Source of the DNA: Rhizobium sp. NRK18
GTDB taxonomy: Bacteria; Pseudomonadota; Alphaproteobacteria; Rhizobiales; Rhizobiaceae
Direction: 5' to 3'
Assembly (NCBI RefSeq): GCF_024385575.1
Contig: NZ_JANFMV010000001.1
Location: forward strand, 1,393,681 to 1,457,680
Length of the DNA stretch: 64,000 bases
The translations under genes and the position numbers were made by a program. The notes below the pieces were generated by a model that ran no database searches, was not told the origin of the DNA, and was given only the letters and a program-made list of their open reading frames with translations. Of this stretch, positions 25,768 through 35,925 are shown in pieces. How positions within the stretch are numbered: the stretch's first letter is position 1; every line of letters starts with the position of its first letter.

Positions 25768-26192
25768 TGTATCTCCTCGATACAAATGTCGTTTCAGAGT
25801 TGAGAAAATTTCGTAGCGGTCGGGCAGACAAGAATGTTGTGGCATGGATTGGCGTTAGCGATCCACGGCAATCCTTTATCTCCGCCATCACGCTTCTGGA
25901 ACTGGAATATGGTGCGCTTTTGATGGAGCGTCGCGATGCCCGCCAGGGTGAGGGACTGAGGCGCTGGCTCGAAGAGACGGTGGTAGGCGTCTTTGACACC
26001 AGAATACTGCCAATCGACGGACACGTTGCTCGTGTCTGCGCCGGACTGCACATTCCGGACCACAAACCGGAGCGTGACGCGCTGATCGGGGCAACCGCCA
26101 TTGCTGCTGGATTTACGCTGGTGACCCGCAATGTCCGCGATTTCGAGGGCATGCCGGTCAAACTCTTCAATCCGTGGGAACCGGTCGACTAG
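25767..26192 (+). CDS. vapC: VapC-family PIN-domain toxin
   Basis: A 141-aa PIN ribonuclease. Acidic active-site residues are in YLLDTNVVSEL (Asp near 5), ITLLELEYG (Glu near 45), ERDALIGATAIAAG (Asp near 107) and the TRNVRDFEG end. All four are intact, so it should be an active endoribonuclease when freed from its antitoxin. Known relatives cleave tRNA or rRNA; the target here is unknown. The Phd-antitoxin plus PIN-toxin pairing is common in alphaproteobacteria (FitAB/VapBC type). Confidence 0.93.
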   Translation: MYLLDTNVVSELRKFRSGRADKNVVAWIGVSDPRQSFISAITLLELEYGALLMERRDARQGEGLRRWLEETVVGVFDTRILPIDGHVARVCAGLHIPDHKPERDALIGATAIAAGFTLVTRNVRDFEGMPVKLFNPWEPVD

Positions 26193-26291
26193 GCGACTGT
26201 TTTCGTGTTGAGGACAGTCTGTCTTCGCGGCTGCCCTTGGCCTCGTTCCGTCGGCGGCCTATGTCAGGCGTGAAAACCGAAAGGAACGATC

Positions 26292-27350
26292 ATGGAACTT
26301 GGCCTCTATACCTTCGCCGATGTCGACCCGAATGCACCGAACAAGGGGGAGGCCGCGGCACGGCGCGCCGAGGAACTGATCGCCGAAATCGAGCTTGCCG
26401 ACAAGGTCGGGCTCGACGTCTTCGGTCTCGGCGAACATCACCGCCCTGACTACATGGCCTCCAGCCCGGCAACGCTGCTGGCGGCGGCGGCGGTCAAGAC
26501 CAAGAACATTCGCCTGACCAGCGCCGTCTCGGTCCTGAGCTCCGACGATCCGGTGCGGGTGTTCCAGCAGTTCGCTACCGTCGATCTTCTTTCGAAGGGC
26601 AGGGCGGAGATCATGGCCGGGCGCGGCTCCTTCATCGAATCCTTCCCGCTTTTCGGTTACGATCTCGACGACTACGACAAGCTGTTCGACGAAAAGCTCG
26701 GTCTTCTCATGAAGCTGCGCGAAGGCGAACGGGTGACGTGGTCGGGCGAAACACGGGCCGCAATCCATGATCTGCCGGTCTATCCGCGGCCGCTGCAGGA
26801 TCCGATCCCCTTGTGGATTGCCGTCGGTGGTACGCCGAACTCGGTGGCCCGGGCGGCCTATTTCGGCCTGCCTCTGGCGCTTGCCATCATCGGCGGCGAG
26901 CCGCGCCGGTTTGCACCGCTGTTCGAGCTTTACCGCGAGACGGCCCGCAAGGTCGGTCACGATCCGGACAAGCTGCCGACCTCCATCAACGTTCACGGCT
27001 TCGTCTGGGATACGACGGAAGAAGCGGCCGACATCTTCTACGAGCCGCAGGCCGCGGTCATGAACCGTATCGGTCGCGAGCGCGGCTTCTCGGCAATGAC
27101 GCGGTCGCATTTCGACATGCAGCGCGGAAAGCATGGTGCCATCTTCGTCGGCAGTCCGGAGGAGATGGCTGAGAAGATCGTCGCTCATCACCGCATCTTC
27201 CGCAACGACCGTTTCCTGCTGCAGATGGCGATCGGCCTGATGCCGCATGAAAAGCTCATGCACGCCATCGAACTCTTCGGCACGAAGGTGGCTCCTCTCG
27301 TCAGAAAAGCATTGACGGATGAGAAAAAGATGGAGAAAGCGGCAGAATAA
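26292..27350 (+). CDS. LLM-class flavin-dependent oxidoreductase
   Basis: A 352-aa luciferase-like monooxygenase family protein: [76 protein letters not shown]. It should use FMNH2 or reduced flavin supplied by a reductase to oxidise an unknown substrate. AAGGAACGATC precedes the ATG. It is followed by a methionine aminopeptidase gene after 43 bp in the same direction, with no obvious functional link. Confidence 0.9.
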   Translation: MELGLYTFADVDPNAPNKGEAAARRAEELIAEIELADKVGLDVFGLGEHHRPDYMASSPATLLAAAAVKTKNIRLTSAVSVLSSDDPVRVFQQFATVDLLSKGRAEIMAGRGSFIESFPLFGYDLDDYDKLFDEKLGLLMKLREGERVTWSGETRAAIHDLPVYPRPLQDPIPLWIAVGGTPNSVARAAYFGLPLALAIIGGEPRRFAPLFELYRETARKVGHDPDKLPTSINVHGFVWDTTEEAADIFYEPQAAVMNRIGRERGFSAMTRSHFDMQRGKHGAIFVGSPEEMAEKIVAHHRIFRNDRFLLQMAIGLMPHEKLMHAIELFGTKVAPLVRKALTDEKKMEKAAE

Positions 27351-27393
27351 CACTGCTACCTGAACCAGAATAGCGAGCAACCGGACGGAGCCC

Positions 27394-28146
27394 ATGGTCA
27401 TTTCCTCAGACGACGAACTTCAAAAGCTGAAGGATATCGGCCGCATCTGTGGCGTTGCTCTGAAGCAAATGGGCGAAGCGCTGGAGCCGGGAATGACGAC
27501 TGCGGAACTCGACGCGATCGGCCGCAAGATCCTCGAGGACAATGGTGCGCAATCGGCTCCGGAGTTCTGCTACAAGTTTCCCGGCGCCACCTGCATTTCC
27601 GTCAATGAGGAAGTGGCGCACGGCATTCCCGGCGCGCGCGTCATCCAGCCCGGCGACCTCGTCAACATCGACGTGTCGGCGGTCAAGGACGGCTTCTTCG
27701 GTGATACGGGCGCGTCCTATGGCGTGCCGCCGGTCGCCAAGCGGACGGAAAGGCTCTGCCGCGACGGCAAACGAGCGCTGTTCATCGGGCTGCAGCAGGT
27801 GAAGGCCGGCGCGCCGCTCGCCAATATCGGCAATGCCATCGGGCGTTTCGCCAACAGGAACCGCTACACGCTGATTCGCAACCTTGCGAGCCACGGCGTC
27901 GGCCGCTCGCTCCACGAGGAACCCTCCGAGCTGTCCACCTGGCCGGATAGGTCGGAGCGTCGTGTTGCCGAAGACGGACTGGTCTTCACCGTCGAGCCGT
28001 TTCTCTCGCTCGGCGCCGAATGGGCGGATGACGGCGAGGCGGACGAATGGACGCTCTATTCCGATCCGCGGGCGCTGACCGTGCAGTACGAGCATACCGT
28101 CGTTGCCACCAAGAACGGGCCGCTGATCCTGACGCTGCCGGATTGA
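27394..28146 (+). CDS. map: Type I methionine aminopeptidase
   Basis: A 250-aa M24A peptidase that removes initiator Met from proteins. The metal ligands are recognisable: two Asp in NIDVSAVKDGFFGDTGASY, His in LASHGVGRSLHEEPSE, Glu in VFTVEPFL and Glu in VQYEHTVVAT. It contains the usual VNEEVAHGIPG loop. Rhizobiaceae usually carry more than one map gene. The SHGVGR segment differs from the GHGIGR seen in main housekeeping enzymes, so this may be a secondary copy. Confidence 0.9.
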   Translation: MVISSDDELQKLKDIGRICGVALKQMGEALEPGMTTAELDAIGRKILEDNGAQSAPEFCYKFPGATCISVNEEVAHGIPGARVIQPGDLVNIDVSAVKDGFFGDTGASYGVPPVAKRTERLCRDGKRALFIGLQQVKAGAPLANIGNAIGRFANRNRYTLIRNLASHGVGRSLHEEPSELSTWPDRSERRVAEDGLVFTVEPFLSLGAEWADDGEADEWTLYSDPRALTVQYEHTVVATKNGPLILTLPD

Positions 28147-28231
28147 GCGGCGGGCTACCGATCAAATTTATTGCGCCACCATTCAGCATTCCGCGTTTGT
28201 GTAGCGCGGTGTGGGATGCCATAACGCTTGT

Positions 28232-29398
28232 ATGCAAATGAAGCCCGCCTCCGAATCCGCCCTGTTTGCCGGCCTGTCCGGTGCGATCGTCATGGCTGCG
28301 GCGATGGGCTTCGGGCGTTTCGTGTACACGCCCATCCTGCCGGGCATGATGGCCGGCGCGGGGATTTCGGCGGGTGATGCCGGCATCATCGCCTCGGCCA
28401 ATTTTGTAGGATATCTCGCAGGCGCCATTCTCGCATCGCTCGGATGGGCCTCGGGGCGCGAGCGACAGGTGGCGCTCTGGTCTCTGGCCGCCAACGCCGT
28501 CCTGCTTGGCCTAATGGCCTCTACCTCCAATCTTTTCCTGTTCTCGGTCGTGCGTTTCGGCGCCGGCGTCGCCAGCGCCTTCATCATGATCTTCGCGACA
28601 TCGCTGATCCTTGCCCGCTTTCCGGGCGACGCACGCGTGCAGGCGCTGCATTTCGGCGGCGTCGGTTTCGGCATCGCGCTGTCCTCGCTCATGGTGTTTG
28701 CCATGAAGCCGATCGATTTCGGCATCGCGCAATGGCGGGCTGAGTGGATTGTGGCCGGCGCGCTGTGTGTCTTGGCTTTCGTGGTTGGCGTGATCTTCAT
28801 CCCGCGACCGGACCGGCATCGCGGCAAGACGCCAGCCGAGCCGCATCTGAGATGGAGCGGCGAGGGGATCCGGATGATCGTCTCCTACGGCCTGTTCGGC
28901 TTCGGCTACATCATCACCGCCACCTTCCTCGTCACCATCGCGCGGATGGGCGGGGGCGGGGCGGCGTCCGAGTTTCTCTGCTGGTTCGCCACCGGCCTGG
29001 CCGTCATGGCGTCGATGTTTCTCTGGCCGTTCTATGCGAAGAGAAACGGTCTTCGGCGGACCTACCTCACAGGGATTGCGCTGGAAGCGGTGGGCGTCGT
29101 TGCGTCCGTTCTGGTGCCCGGGCTCGCCGGCCTTCTGATCGGCGGCATCTTTCTCGGTGCGACCTTCATCATGATCACCGCCTACGGCCTGCAGCTCAGC
29201 CGCACGCTCTGGCATGAAAGTCCGCGCCGGGCGATCGGTCTCATGACGGCGGCCTTCGGGGTCGGGCAGATCATCGGCCCTGTCGTTGCCGGCTATGCGG
29301 CGTCGCTGACGGGAAGCTTTACCATGGCGAGCCTGATGGCCGCGGGGATGCTTGTGGTTGCGTTCCTTGTGATGACGCTCGGTGCCAAGCCCCGGTAA
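28232..29398 (+). CDS. YbfB/YjiJ family MFS transporter
   Basis: About 388 aa with twelve hydrophobic segments and the family start ALFAGLSGAIVMAAAMGFGRFVYTPILPGMM, which identifies the YbfB/YjiJ group. The middle loop contains charged PRPDRHRGKTPAEPHLRW, and the second half begins SYGLFGFGYIITATFLVTIAR. Members are uncharacterised exporters. Starts at ATG 28232 or 28238 are equivalent; no strong Shine-Dalgarno sequence is visible. Confidence 0.88.
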   Translation: MQMKPASESALFAGLSGAIVMAAAMGFGRFVYTPILPGMMAGAGISAGDAGIIASANFVGYLAGAILASLGWASGRERQVALWSLAANAVLLGLMASTSNLFLFSVVRFGAGVASAFIMIFATSLILARFPGDARVQALHFGGVGFGIALSSLMVFAMKPIDFGIAQWRAEWIVAGALCVLAFVVGVIFIPRPDRHRGKTPAEPHLRWSGEGIRMIVSYGLFGFGYIITATFLVTIARMGGGGAASEFLCWFATGLAVMASMFLWPFYAKRNGLRRTYLTGIALEAVGVVASVLVPGLAGLLIGGIFLGATFIMITAYGLQLSRTLWHESPRRAIGLMTAAFGVGQIIGPVVAGYAASLTGSFTMASLMAAGMLVVAFLVMTLGAKPR

Positions 29399-29529
29399 AG
29401 GCGCATTTTCCCTGATTACAATTGTGTCATCTTGGCCGCCCGCCATTGCCGCGTTTTGCGTTCTGGCCTAGGTTCCCCGCAAATCAATCCTGCTCGCATG
29501 CGAGACATACGACAAGGGAGCCGCATAGC

Positions 29530-30780
29530 TTGTTCCTCTCATTCTTCCCCAAGCCGAAGCCATTCTTCATTTCCGCCGTCGTCTGGTCGCTGCTCTGCAT
29601 CGGCTTATGGTATGCCGGCGCCGACAGATGGGGAGAATACATTGGACTGGCAAGCACAATGCCCGACAGCGATCTGCCGATCGGCATATCGCGCTTCTGG
29701 GCGCCGTCGTTTCTCTGGTTCTACATCTACTACTTCTTCGTGGTCCTGCTGTTTGGCGCCGCATGGCGGATGATCAGCCCGCATCCGTGGCAGGGCTGGT
29801 CGCTCTGGGGCAGCGCGCTGATCATCTTCAACACCTATTTCAGCGTTCAGGTCAGCGTCGCCTTCAATGCCTGGTACGGTCCCTACTATGACCTCATCCA
29901 GAAAGCGCTCTCGACGCCCGGCGCCGTCACCGCAAGCGAGCTCTACCTCGGCATGCTCGGCGTTGCCGGCATCGCCTTCGTGGCGATCACCATCGGCGTC
30001 CTCAACCGCTTCTTCGTCAGCCACTGGATCTTCCGCTGGCGGACCGCGATGAACGAATACTACATGGCCAACTGGGGGCGGCTGCGCCACATCGAAGGTG
30101 CCTCCCAGCGTGTGCAGGAAGACACGATGCGCTTCTCTTCGACCGTCGAGGGGCTGGGTGTGAGCCTGATCGGCTCGGTGATGACGCTGATCGCCTTCCT
30201 TCCGGTTCTCTTTACGCTCAGTAAGGACATCACCGAACTGCCGATCGTCGGGCATATTCCCTATGCGCTCGTCTGGGCGGCGATCTTCTGGTCGGTCTTC
30301 GGCACGTTCTTCCTGGCGATCGTCGGCATCAAGCTGCCGGGGCTCGAATTCAAGAACCAGCGTGTGGAAGCGGCCTACCGCAAGGAACTCGTCTATGGCG
30401 AGGATGACGGCGCCCGCGCCGAGCCGCTGACGATCCGCGAACTCTACGACAATGTCCGGACGAACTATTTCCGGCTCTATTTCCACTACCTCTATTTCAA
30501 CGTCGCCCGCATCTTCTATCTACAGGCCGACAACATCTTCAGCCTGCTGGTGCTGGTGCCGTCGATCGTCGCGGGCAAGCTGACGCTCGGCCTGATGACG
30601 CAGATCAACAACGTCTTCGACCAGGTGCGCGGATCATTCCAGTATCTCGTGAATTCCTGGACGACGATCGTCGACCTCCTGTCGATCTACAAGCGCCTGC
30701 GCGCCTTCGAGGCGGCGATCTATGACGAGCCGCTGCCGCAGATCGACCAGGATTACATGGCGAACCCGGTCGAGCACTGA
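29530..30780 (+). CDS. bacA: BacA/SbmA peptide transporter
   Basis: A 416-aa inner-membrane protein of the SbmA/BacA family. It starts [22 protein letters not shown], close to known rhizobial BacA, and continues with the family segments [20 protein letters not shown] and [20 protein letters not shown] and a long C-terminal part with [18 protein letters not shown]. BacA imports peptides, including plant nodule cysteine-rich peptides, and affects lipid A very-long-chain fatty acids; it is needed for chronic host infection in Sinorhizobium and Brucella. The start is taken as TTG at 29530, with AAGGGAG upstream; longer in-frame starts (29422) would add residues absent from the family. Confidence 0.9.
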   Translation: MFLSFFPKPKPFFISAVVWSLLCIGLWYAGADRWGEYIGLASTMPDSDLPIGISRFWAPSFLWFYIYYFFVVLLFGAAWRMISPHPWQGWSLWGSALIIFNTYFSVQVSVAFNAWYGPYYDLIQKALSTPGAVTASELYLGMLGVAGIAFVAITIGVLNRFFVSHWIFRWRTAMNEYYMANWGRLRHIEGASQRVQEDTMRFSSTVEGLGVSLIGSVMTLIAFLPVLFTLSKDITELPIVGHIPYALVWAAIFWSVFGTFFLAIVGIKLPGLEFKNQRVEAAYRKELVYGEDDGARAEPLTIRELYDNVRTNYFRLYFHYLYFNVARIFYLQADNIFSLLVLVPSIVAGKLTLGLMTQINNVFDQVRGSFQYLVNSWTTIVDLLSIYKRLRAFEAAIYDEPLPQIDQDYMANPVEH

Positions 30781-30802
30781 TCGGTCAGGATTTGTCTGAA
30801 GA

Positions 30803-31780
30803 TCAAGAGGCGGAGGATTTCTCCGCCTTTTCCTTTTTCAGGATTTCCATGGCTTCCGGATAGGTGACGCAGGCAACATCGTCCTTGTGGCAGACATCCT
30901 GCAGAAGCCGGTCGAGTGCACGCCAGTAGGCGCCGTCGTTCATCTCCACGAAGTGGAAACCGAGCTGCAGCGGAATGCGGTCGCCGTCATATTGCCGGTC
31001 GAATGCGGACTTGAAGGCTTCATAGGCGCGCTCCTCGAACTGAGGCGCATCGCGCTTGTCTTCCTTGGCGTCGGAATGGCGGACATAGAGATTGTAGTCC
31101 ATGCCGATGATGCGGCGGTCGCGCGGGCCTTCGGGGATGGTCGGGAGGCCGAAGCGGGTCAGCTTTCCATCCATGACCGGCAAAGCGGGACCGCGGGTCA
31201 CGAGGCTCGCATCGAACAGGTAGCCCGCGTCCTTCTCCGCTTCCGGCAGCGTCTTGCTGACGGCGAGATATGGCGCGCGGAAGCCGCGGATGTCGTTGGT
31301 CACGAAGTCGGCCCAGCCATCCGGCGCGGTCTTGCCGATGCCGTCCCAGGCAGAGAGCAGGGTTTTGCGGAACGTGCCGAATTCTTCAAGCCAGTCGGCC
31401 TTGCTCCATTTGGAACCGTCGAAATGGCCGCAGGCGTGGCTGGCGATCTCGTGGCCTTCCAGATGGGCGTTCCAGACATTGTCGAGCCGCGCCGCGATGT
31501 CGGCATTGTCGGGCGCGAAGCCAACATTCGAGCGGCCGCGCTTCTCGCCGGGTGCCTGATAGGCGTGCGCCCTGTCCTTGGTCATGTAGAAGGTGCAGGA
31601 GAGGAAATAGGTGAAGTGCGCGCCGCTGTCCTTCGCCATCTGCCGGCTCTTTTCCCACAGCGCGTTGTCGTGGGCGCCGTCGAAGGAGATGATGACCAGC
31701 TGCTTCTGCGGCTCCTTCGCGATCGCCGTGGAGGCAAGAAGGCAGGTGAACAGCAATGAAAGGCGAGCAGAATGACGCAT
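30803..31780 (-). CDS. Exported polysaccharide deacetylase family protein
   Basis: A 325-aa protein with a signal peptide (SLLFTCLLASTAIA-KE). The NodB-like core has VIISFDGAHDNALW (metal Asp pair position), GHEIASHACGHFDG (H-x3-H metal motif) and RGFRAPYLAVS. It should remove acyl groups from a polysaccharide or peptidoglycan in the periplasm or outside; the substrate is unknown. The C-terminus is Lys-rich. It is divergent from an NnrU gene and convergent with bacA, whose terminator its 3' end encodes. Confidence 0.85.
   Translation of the reverse strand: MRHSARLSLLFTCLLASTAIAKEPQKQLVIISFDGAHDNALWEKSRQMAKDSGAHFTYFLSCTFYMTKDRAHAYQAPGEKRGRSNVGFAPDNADIAARLDNVWNAHLEGHEIASHACGHFDGSKWSKADWLEEFGTFRKTLLSAWDGIGKTAPDGWADFVTNDIRGFRAPYLAVSKTLPEAEKDAGYLFDASLVTRGPALPVMDGKLTRFGLPTIPEGPRDRRIIGMDYNLYVRHSDAKEDKRDAPQFEERAYEAFKSAFDRQYDGDRIPLQLGFHFVEMNDGAYWRALDRLLQDVCHKDDVACVTYPEAMEILKKEKAEKSSAS
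30808..30832 (+). terminator. bacA terminator inside the convergent gene
   Basis: AGGCGGAG (30808-30815) pairs with CTCCGCCT (30821-30828), followed by T-rich sequence. The hairpin is a standard intrinsic terminator for bacA but lies within the last codons (AEKSSAS region) of the convergent deacetylase gene. Confidence 0.7.
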
Positions 31781-31909
31781 GAATGTCCTTCAATATTGAT
31801 TTCGCGGGCCAATCCCGAATAAACCTGTGGCGCGAACGGATTGTCGCTGCTTCATGCAGGCGTTTCGTGGCGAAAAAACGATTGAATACAGCTTTCGGGG
31901 ATCGGACAT

Positions 31910-32497
31910 ATGGCGCTTCTGGCGGTCAGCATCTTGCTTTTTCTCGCGGTCCATCTGGTCCGTGTCGTTGCGCCGGGTCTGCGCCGGTCAGCCATTTCCG
32001 CGATGGGAAGACCGGTGTGGATCATGCTCCATTCGGTGCTGAGCATTGCCACATTGGCGCTCTTGGTCTGGGCCTTCGCCGAGGCGCGGTCGGTGACCGG
32101 CATGCTCTACAATCCGCCGGTCTGGATGTCGCATATCACCTTGAGCCTGATGTTGATTGCCTGCGTCTGTCTGGCGGCCGCCGCGCTGCCGGCAGGCTAC
32201 ATCCGCACCAAGACGAAGTTTCCGCTGCTTGTGGCGATCAAGATCTGGGCGTTCTCGCACCTGCTTGCCAATGGTGAGACCTCCTCGGTGATGCTGTTCG
32301 GCGCATTCCTCGCCTGGGCGGTGGTGCTGCGCATTTCGCTGAAGAAGCGGGTGGCGTCCGGCGAGGTCGTAGCGCGGCCTTTCGTGTCCAGCCGCTACGA
32401 CATTTTCGCGGTCGCACTCGGCATTCTGATCTGGGCGGCGATCGTCTTCCATCTGCATGAGGCCCTGATCGGCGTCAGCCCTCTGGTGGCCATGTAA
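31910..32497 (+). CDS. NnrU family membrane protein
   Basis: A 195-aa protein with five or six hydrophobic segments. It matches NnrU: LFLAVHLVRVVAPGLR near the start, MLYNPPVWMSHITLSLMLIA, and KFPLLVAIKIWAFSHLLANGETSS in the middle. NnrU was named from denitrification clusters, but isolated homologues are widespread and some relate to zeta-carotene isomerase-like haem enzymes. No nitrite or nitric oxide reductase genes are nearby, so the role here is open. Confidence 0.85.
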   Translation: MALLAVSILLFLAVHLVRVVAPGLRRSAISAMGRPVWIMLHSVLSIATLALLVWAFAEARSVTGMLYNPPVWMSHITLSLMLIACVCLAAAALPAGYIRTKTKFPLLVAIKIWAFSHLLANGETSSVMLFGAFLAWAVVLRISLKKRVASGEVVARPFVSSRYDIFAVALGILIWAAIVFHLHEALIGVSPLVAM

Positions 32498-32604
32498 ACC
32501 AGGGTCGGCAAGAAAACACGGGCAGCCCCCTTACAATGCAGGCAAAATCGGGTAGAAGGCCCGGATAACAAAGGCTGGCGCAGAACGCGGCCGCGGAGAC
32601 ATGC

Positions 32605-33282
32605 ATGGTACACAACGACGACAGTTTTATCCGTGAGGTAAACGAAGAGCTGCGCTCGGATCAGATGAAGGCCGTCTGGAGACGCTTCGGCCGGATCATC
32701 GTTGCGCTTGCCGTCCTGGTCGTCGTGGGAACTGCTGCCTATCGCGGCTACGAATATTGGGCCGATTCCCGTGCTTCCCGGTCGGGCGACCAGTTCCTTG
32801 CGGCGCTGCAGCTTGCTGACCAGGACAAGCTGGACGAAGCCAAGAAGGCGCTGGCCGACCTCGAAGCCAACGGCTCCGGCTCCTACCCGATCCTGTCGAA
32901 GATGCGCGCCGCTTCGCTGATGGCCCAGCAGGGCGACAAGAAGGGCGCGATCGACGCGTTCTCGGCAATCGGTAACGATGAGTCCGTTCCCGAAGCGATC
33001 CGCAACGCCGCAAAGCTGCGCGCCGGCTGGCTGCTCGTCGAAACGGGCACCTATGATCAGGTTTCGGCCGAAGTCGAAGTTCTGGCCGTTGCCGGCAATT
33101 CCTTCCGGCATTCCGCCCGCGAACTTCTCGGTCTCGCCGCCTTCAAGGCCGGCGATTACGGCAAGGCCAAGGAATGGTTCGACGCGATCGAAAACGACAA
33201 CGAAACGCCGGCAAACATCGCCAACCGGGCCAAGATGCTGCTCGGCGTGATCGCTGCCTCCGGCAAGGTGGCGCAAGGCTGA
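32605..33282 (+). CDS. YfgM-like TPR membrane protein upstream of der
   Basis: A 225-aa protein with a short cytoplasmic N-terminus ([23 protein letters not shown]), a single membrane segment near residues 32-50 ([19 protein letters not shown]) and helical TPR-like repeats from about 65 on. This is the YfgM/TPR_21 architecture; E. coli YfgM links the Sec translocon to periplasmic chaperones. GGAG lies 8 nt before the ATG. It precedes der by 1 bp, a conserved arrangement similar to yfgM-bamB-der in enterobacteria, although bamB is missing from between them here. Confidence 0.88.
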   Translation: MVHNDDSFIREVNEELRSDQMKAVWRRFGRIIVALAVLVVVGTAAYRGYEYWADSRASRSGDQFLAALQLADQDKLDEAKKALADLEANGSGSYPILSKMRAASLMAQQGDKKGAIDAFSAIGNDESVPEAIRNAAKLRAGWLLVETGTYDQVSAEVEVLAVAGNSFRHSARELLGLAAFKAGDYGKAKEWFDAIENDNETPANIANRAKMLLGVIAASGKVAQG

Positions 33283-33283
33283 T

Positions 33284-34708
33284 ATGAGCTTCACCGTCGC
33301 CATCGTCGGCCGTCCGAACGTCGGCAAGTCCACCCTTTTCAACCGGCTCGTCGGCAAGAAGCTGGCGCTGGTGGATGATACGCCGGGCGTGACCCGCGAT
33401 CGCCGTCCTGGCGAGGCGAAGCTCATCGACCTCCGTTTCCGCATCATCGATACCGCCGGTCTCGAAGAGGCCGGCGCCGATACGCTGCAGGGCCGCATGC
33501 GCGCCCAGACCGAGATCGCCATCGATGAGGCCGACCTGACGCTGTTTCTGGTCGACGCCAAGATGGGCCTGACGCCGGTCGACCAAGAACTCGCCGGCAT
33601 GCTGAGAAAGCGCGGCCGGCCGGTGGTGCTGGTCGCCAACAAGGCCGAGGCGCGCGGTTCCGACGGCGGCTTCTACGACGCCTTCACCCTCGGCCTCGGC
33701 GAACCGTGTCCGATCTCCGCCGAGCACGGCGAAGGCATGTGGGATCTGCGTGATGCCATCATCGCCGCGATCGGCGAGGAAAAGGCGTTTCCGTCCGAAG
33801 AGGAAGAGGCGGTCACGGACATCGACCTGCCGATCAGCGACGATGTCGATGATGACGACGAAGAGCCGCTCTACGACGACAGCAAGCCGCTTCGCGTGGC
33901 GATCGTCGGCCGTCCGAATGCCGGCAAGTCGACGCTCATCAACCGCTTCCTCGGCGAAGACCGTCTTTTGACCGGCCCCGAGGCCGGTATCACCCGCGAC
34001 AGCATTTCCGTCGAGTGGGAATGGCGCGGACGGATGATCAAGATGTTCGACACCGCCGGCATGCGCCGCAAGGCGAAGGTCACCGAGAAGCTCGAAAAGC
34101 TCTCGGTCGCCGACACGCTGCGCGCCATCCGCTTTGCCGAACTGGTGGTCATCCTGTTCGATGCGACGATCCCGTTCGAAAAGCAGGACCTGCACATCGT
34201 CGATCTCGTGCTGCGCGAAGGCCGCGCCGCCGTGCTCGCCTTCAACAAGTGGGATCTGATTGAGGACCGTCAGGCGGTGCTCGCCGAGCTTCGCGAAAAG
34301 ACCGACCGGCTGCTGCCGCAGGCGCGCGGCATTCGCGCCGTGCCGATCTCCGGCGAAACGGGGCAGGGCCTCGACAAGCTGATGCAATCGGTGACCGATA
34401 CCGACCGGGTGTGGAACAAGCGCGTGTCGACGGCCAAGCTCAATCGCTGGCTCGACACCCAGCAGGTCCAGCATCCGCCACCGGCCGTCTCCGGCCGCCG
34501 CATCAAGCTGAAATACATGACGCAGGTGAAGACACGCCCGCCGGCGTTCATGATTTCCTCGACGCGCGCGGACGCGCTGCCGGAATCCTACGTGCGTTAC
34601 CTGATCAATGGTCTGCGCAAGGATTTCGACATGCCGGGTGTGCCGATCCGGATCCATTTCCGGACCTCCGACAATCCGTTCGAAAAGAAGAAGCGCAAGA
34701 CTCGCTGA
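33284..34708 (+). CDS. der: Ribosome assembly GTPase Der (EngA)
   Basis: A 474-aa double-GTPase needed for 50S subunit maturation. G-domain 1 begins [20 protein letters not shown] at residue 4 with [15 protein letters not shown]; an acidic linker follows ([24 protein letters not shown]). G-domain 2 begins [20 protein letters not shown] near 205 with DTAGMRRK and FNKWDL. The C-terminal KH-like domain ends with [16 protein letters not shown]. The gene follows the YfgM-like gene by 1 bp. Confidence 0.98.
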   Translation: MSFTVAIVGRPNVGKSTLFNRLVGKKLALVDDTPGVTRDRRPGEAKLIDLRFRIIDTAGLEEAGADTLQGRMRAQTEIAIDEADLTLFLVDAKMGLTPVDQELAGMLRKRGRPVVLVANKAEARGSDGGFYDAFTLGLGEPCPISAEHGEGMWDLRDAIIAAIGEEKAFPSEEEEAVTDIDLPISDDVDDDDEEPLYDDSKPLRVAIVGRPNAGKSTLINRFLGEDRLLTGPEAGITRDSISVEWEWRGRMIKMFDTAGMRRKAKVTEKLEKLSVADTLRAIRFAELVVILFDATIPFEKQDLHIVDLVLREGRAAVLAFNKWDLIEDRQAVLAELREKTDRLLPQARGIRAVPISGETGQGLDKLMQSVTDTDRVWNKRVSTAKLNRWLDTQQVQHPPPAVSGRRIKLKYMTQVKTRPPAFMISSTRADALPESYVRYLINGLRKDFDMPGVPIRIHFRTSDNPFEKKKRKTR

Positions 34709-34730
34709 TCGGTTGGATTTCTCCGATCCG

Positions 34731-35825
34731 TCAATGGGATGCGGGCAGTTCCTGCGTGATTGATTCCGCGTTCTGGCGGCGCCGGAACAGGCCGAAGCGA
34801 CGCGACGGCGGGATGCCGTTCGCCTTGAAGACATTGTCCAGGAACTGCCGCGTCGCCGCTTCCCATGTGAAGGTTTCCGACAGCGCGTGCGCATCCTCGC
34901 CCTTCAGCGGAAGAGCGTCGAGACAGGCCTGCCGCAGGTCGTCGTTCAGCGCTCCGGCCTGCGGATGGTCGCCGATGATGTCGATCGGTCCCATTACCGG
35001 ATAGGCGGCCACCGGAACGCCGCTTGAAAGGGCTTCGAGGATGGTATTGCCGAACGTATCCGTCTTCGAAGGGAAGACGAAGACGTCGGCCTCGGCGTAA
35101 GCCGACGCAAGCTCCTCGCCGAATTTCACGCCGGTGAAATGAACGTCCGGGTAATGGGCTTTCAGCTTTTCCAGATCCGGACCGTCGCCGACGACGACCT
35201 TGGAGCCCGGAAGCTCGAGGTCGAGGAAGGCGGGCAGGTTCTTTTCGATCGCCACGCGGCCGACCGTCATGAAGATCGGGCGGGGGAGGCCGAAGGGGCG
35301 CTCCTGCTTTTCGCGGGGATGAAAGAGCGCGCCGTCGATGCCGCGGCTCCAGCGCATCAGGTTTTTGAAGCCATGCGCGGCGAGATCATTCTCGAGGCTC
35401 TTTGTCGCCACCATGCAGCCGGAGCCGGCATTGTGGAAGCGGCGCATGATGCCGTAGAGCAGCGTCAGTGGCACGGGGTAGCGGGCGGCGACATATTCCG
35501 GAAAGCGCGTGTGGTAGCTTGTCGAAAACGGCATGCCCTTGCGGCGGCACCAGGCGCGGGCGGCATAGCCGAGCGGCCCTTCGGTGGCGATGTGGACGAA
35601 GGCCGGCTGGGCTTCCTCGATCTTCTTGCCGACGGAGCGGGCGCTGCAGAGCGACAGGCGGATTTCCGGATAGGACGGGCAGGGGACGGAGCGGAAGAGC
35701 TGCGGCGTGATCATCACGGTTTCGAAGCCCATCTTGTCGAGCTCCCGGGAGGTCATCTCGATCGAGCGGACGACGCCGTTGACCTGAGGATGCCAGGCAT
35801 CGGAGACGATGATGATTCGTGTCAT
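34731..35825 (-). CDS. GT4-family glycosyltransferase
   Basis: A 364-aa glycosyltransferase of the GT-B fold. N-terminal IIIVSDAWHPQVNGVVRSIEM, central MRWSRGIDGALFHP, donor-site GRVAIEKNLPAFLDL and the E-x7-E-like FPSKTDTFGNTILEAL identify the family-4 group close to GDP-mannose-dependent alpha-mannosyltransferases. The acceptor is probably a lipid or glycan at the inner membrane; the exact sugar is not readable from sequence. ATG at 35825 is chosen because the conserved N-terminal strand begins there. Confidence 0.85.
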   Translation of the reverse strand: MTRIIIVSDAWHPQVNGVVRSIEMTSRELDKMGFETVMITPQLFRSVPCPSYPEIRLSLCSARSVGKKIEEAQPAFVHIATEGPLGYAARAWCRRKGMPFSTSYHTRFPEYVAARYPVPLTLLYGIMRRFHNAGSGCMVATKSLENDLAAHGFKNLMRWSRGIDGALFHPREKQERPFGLPRPIFMTVGRVAIEKNLPAFLDLELPGSKVVVGDGPDLEKLKAHYPDVHFTGVKFGEELASAYAEADVFVFPSKTDTFGNTILEALSSGVPVAAYPVMGPIDIIGDHPQAGALNDDLRQACLDALPLKGEDAHALSETFTWEAATRQFLDNVFKANGIPPSRRFGLFRRRQNAESITQELPASH

Positions 35826-35925
35826 TCCACAGTCACACCCATCCTTGCCGGGACCGGGCTGGCTCCAGCACGCCCGGACCATGCCTGCGTCATGTGACGT
35901 GAATATTACAGTGCGGCGGAACGCC

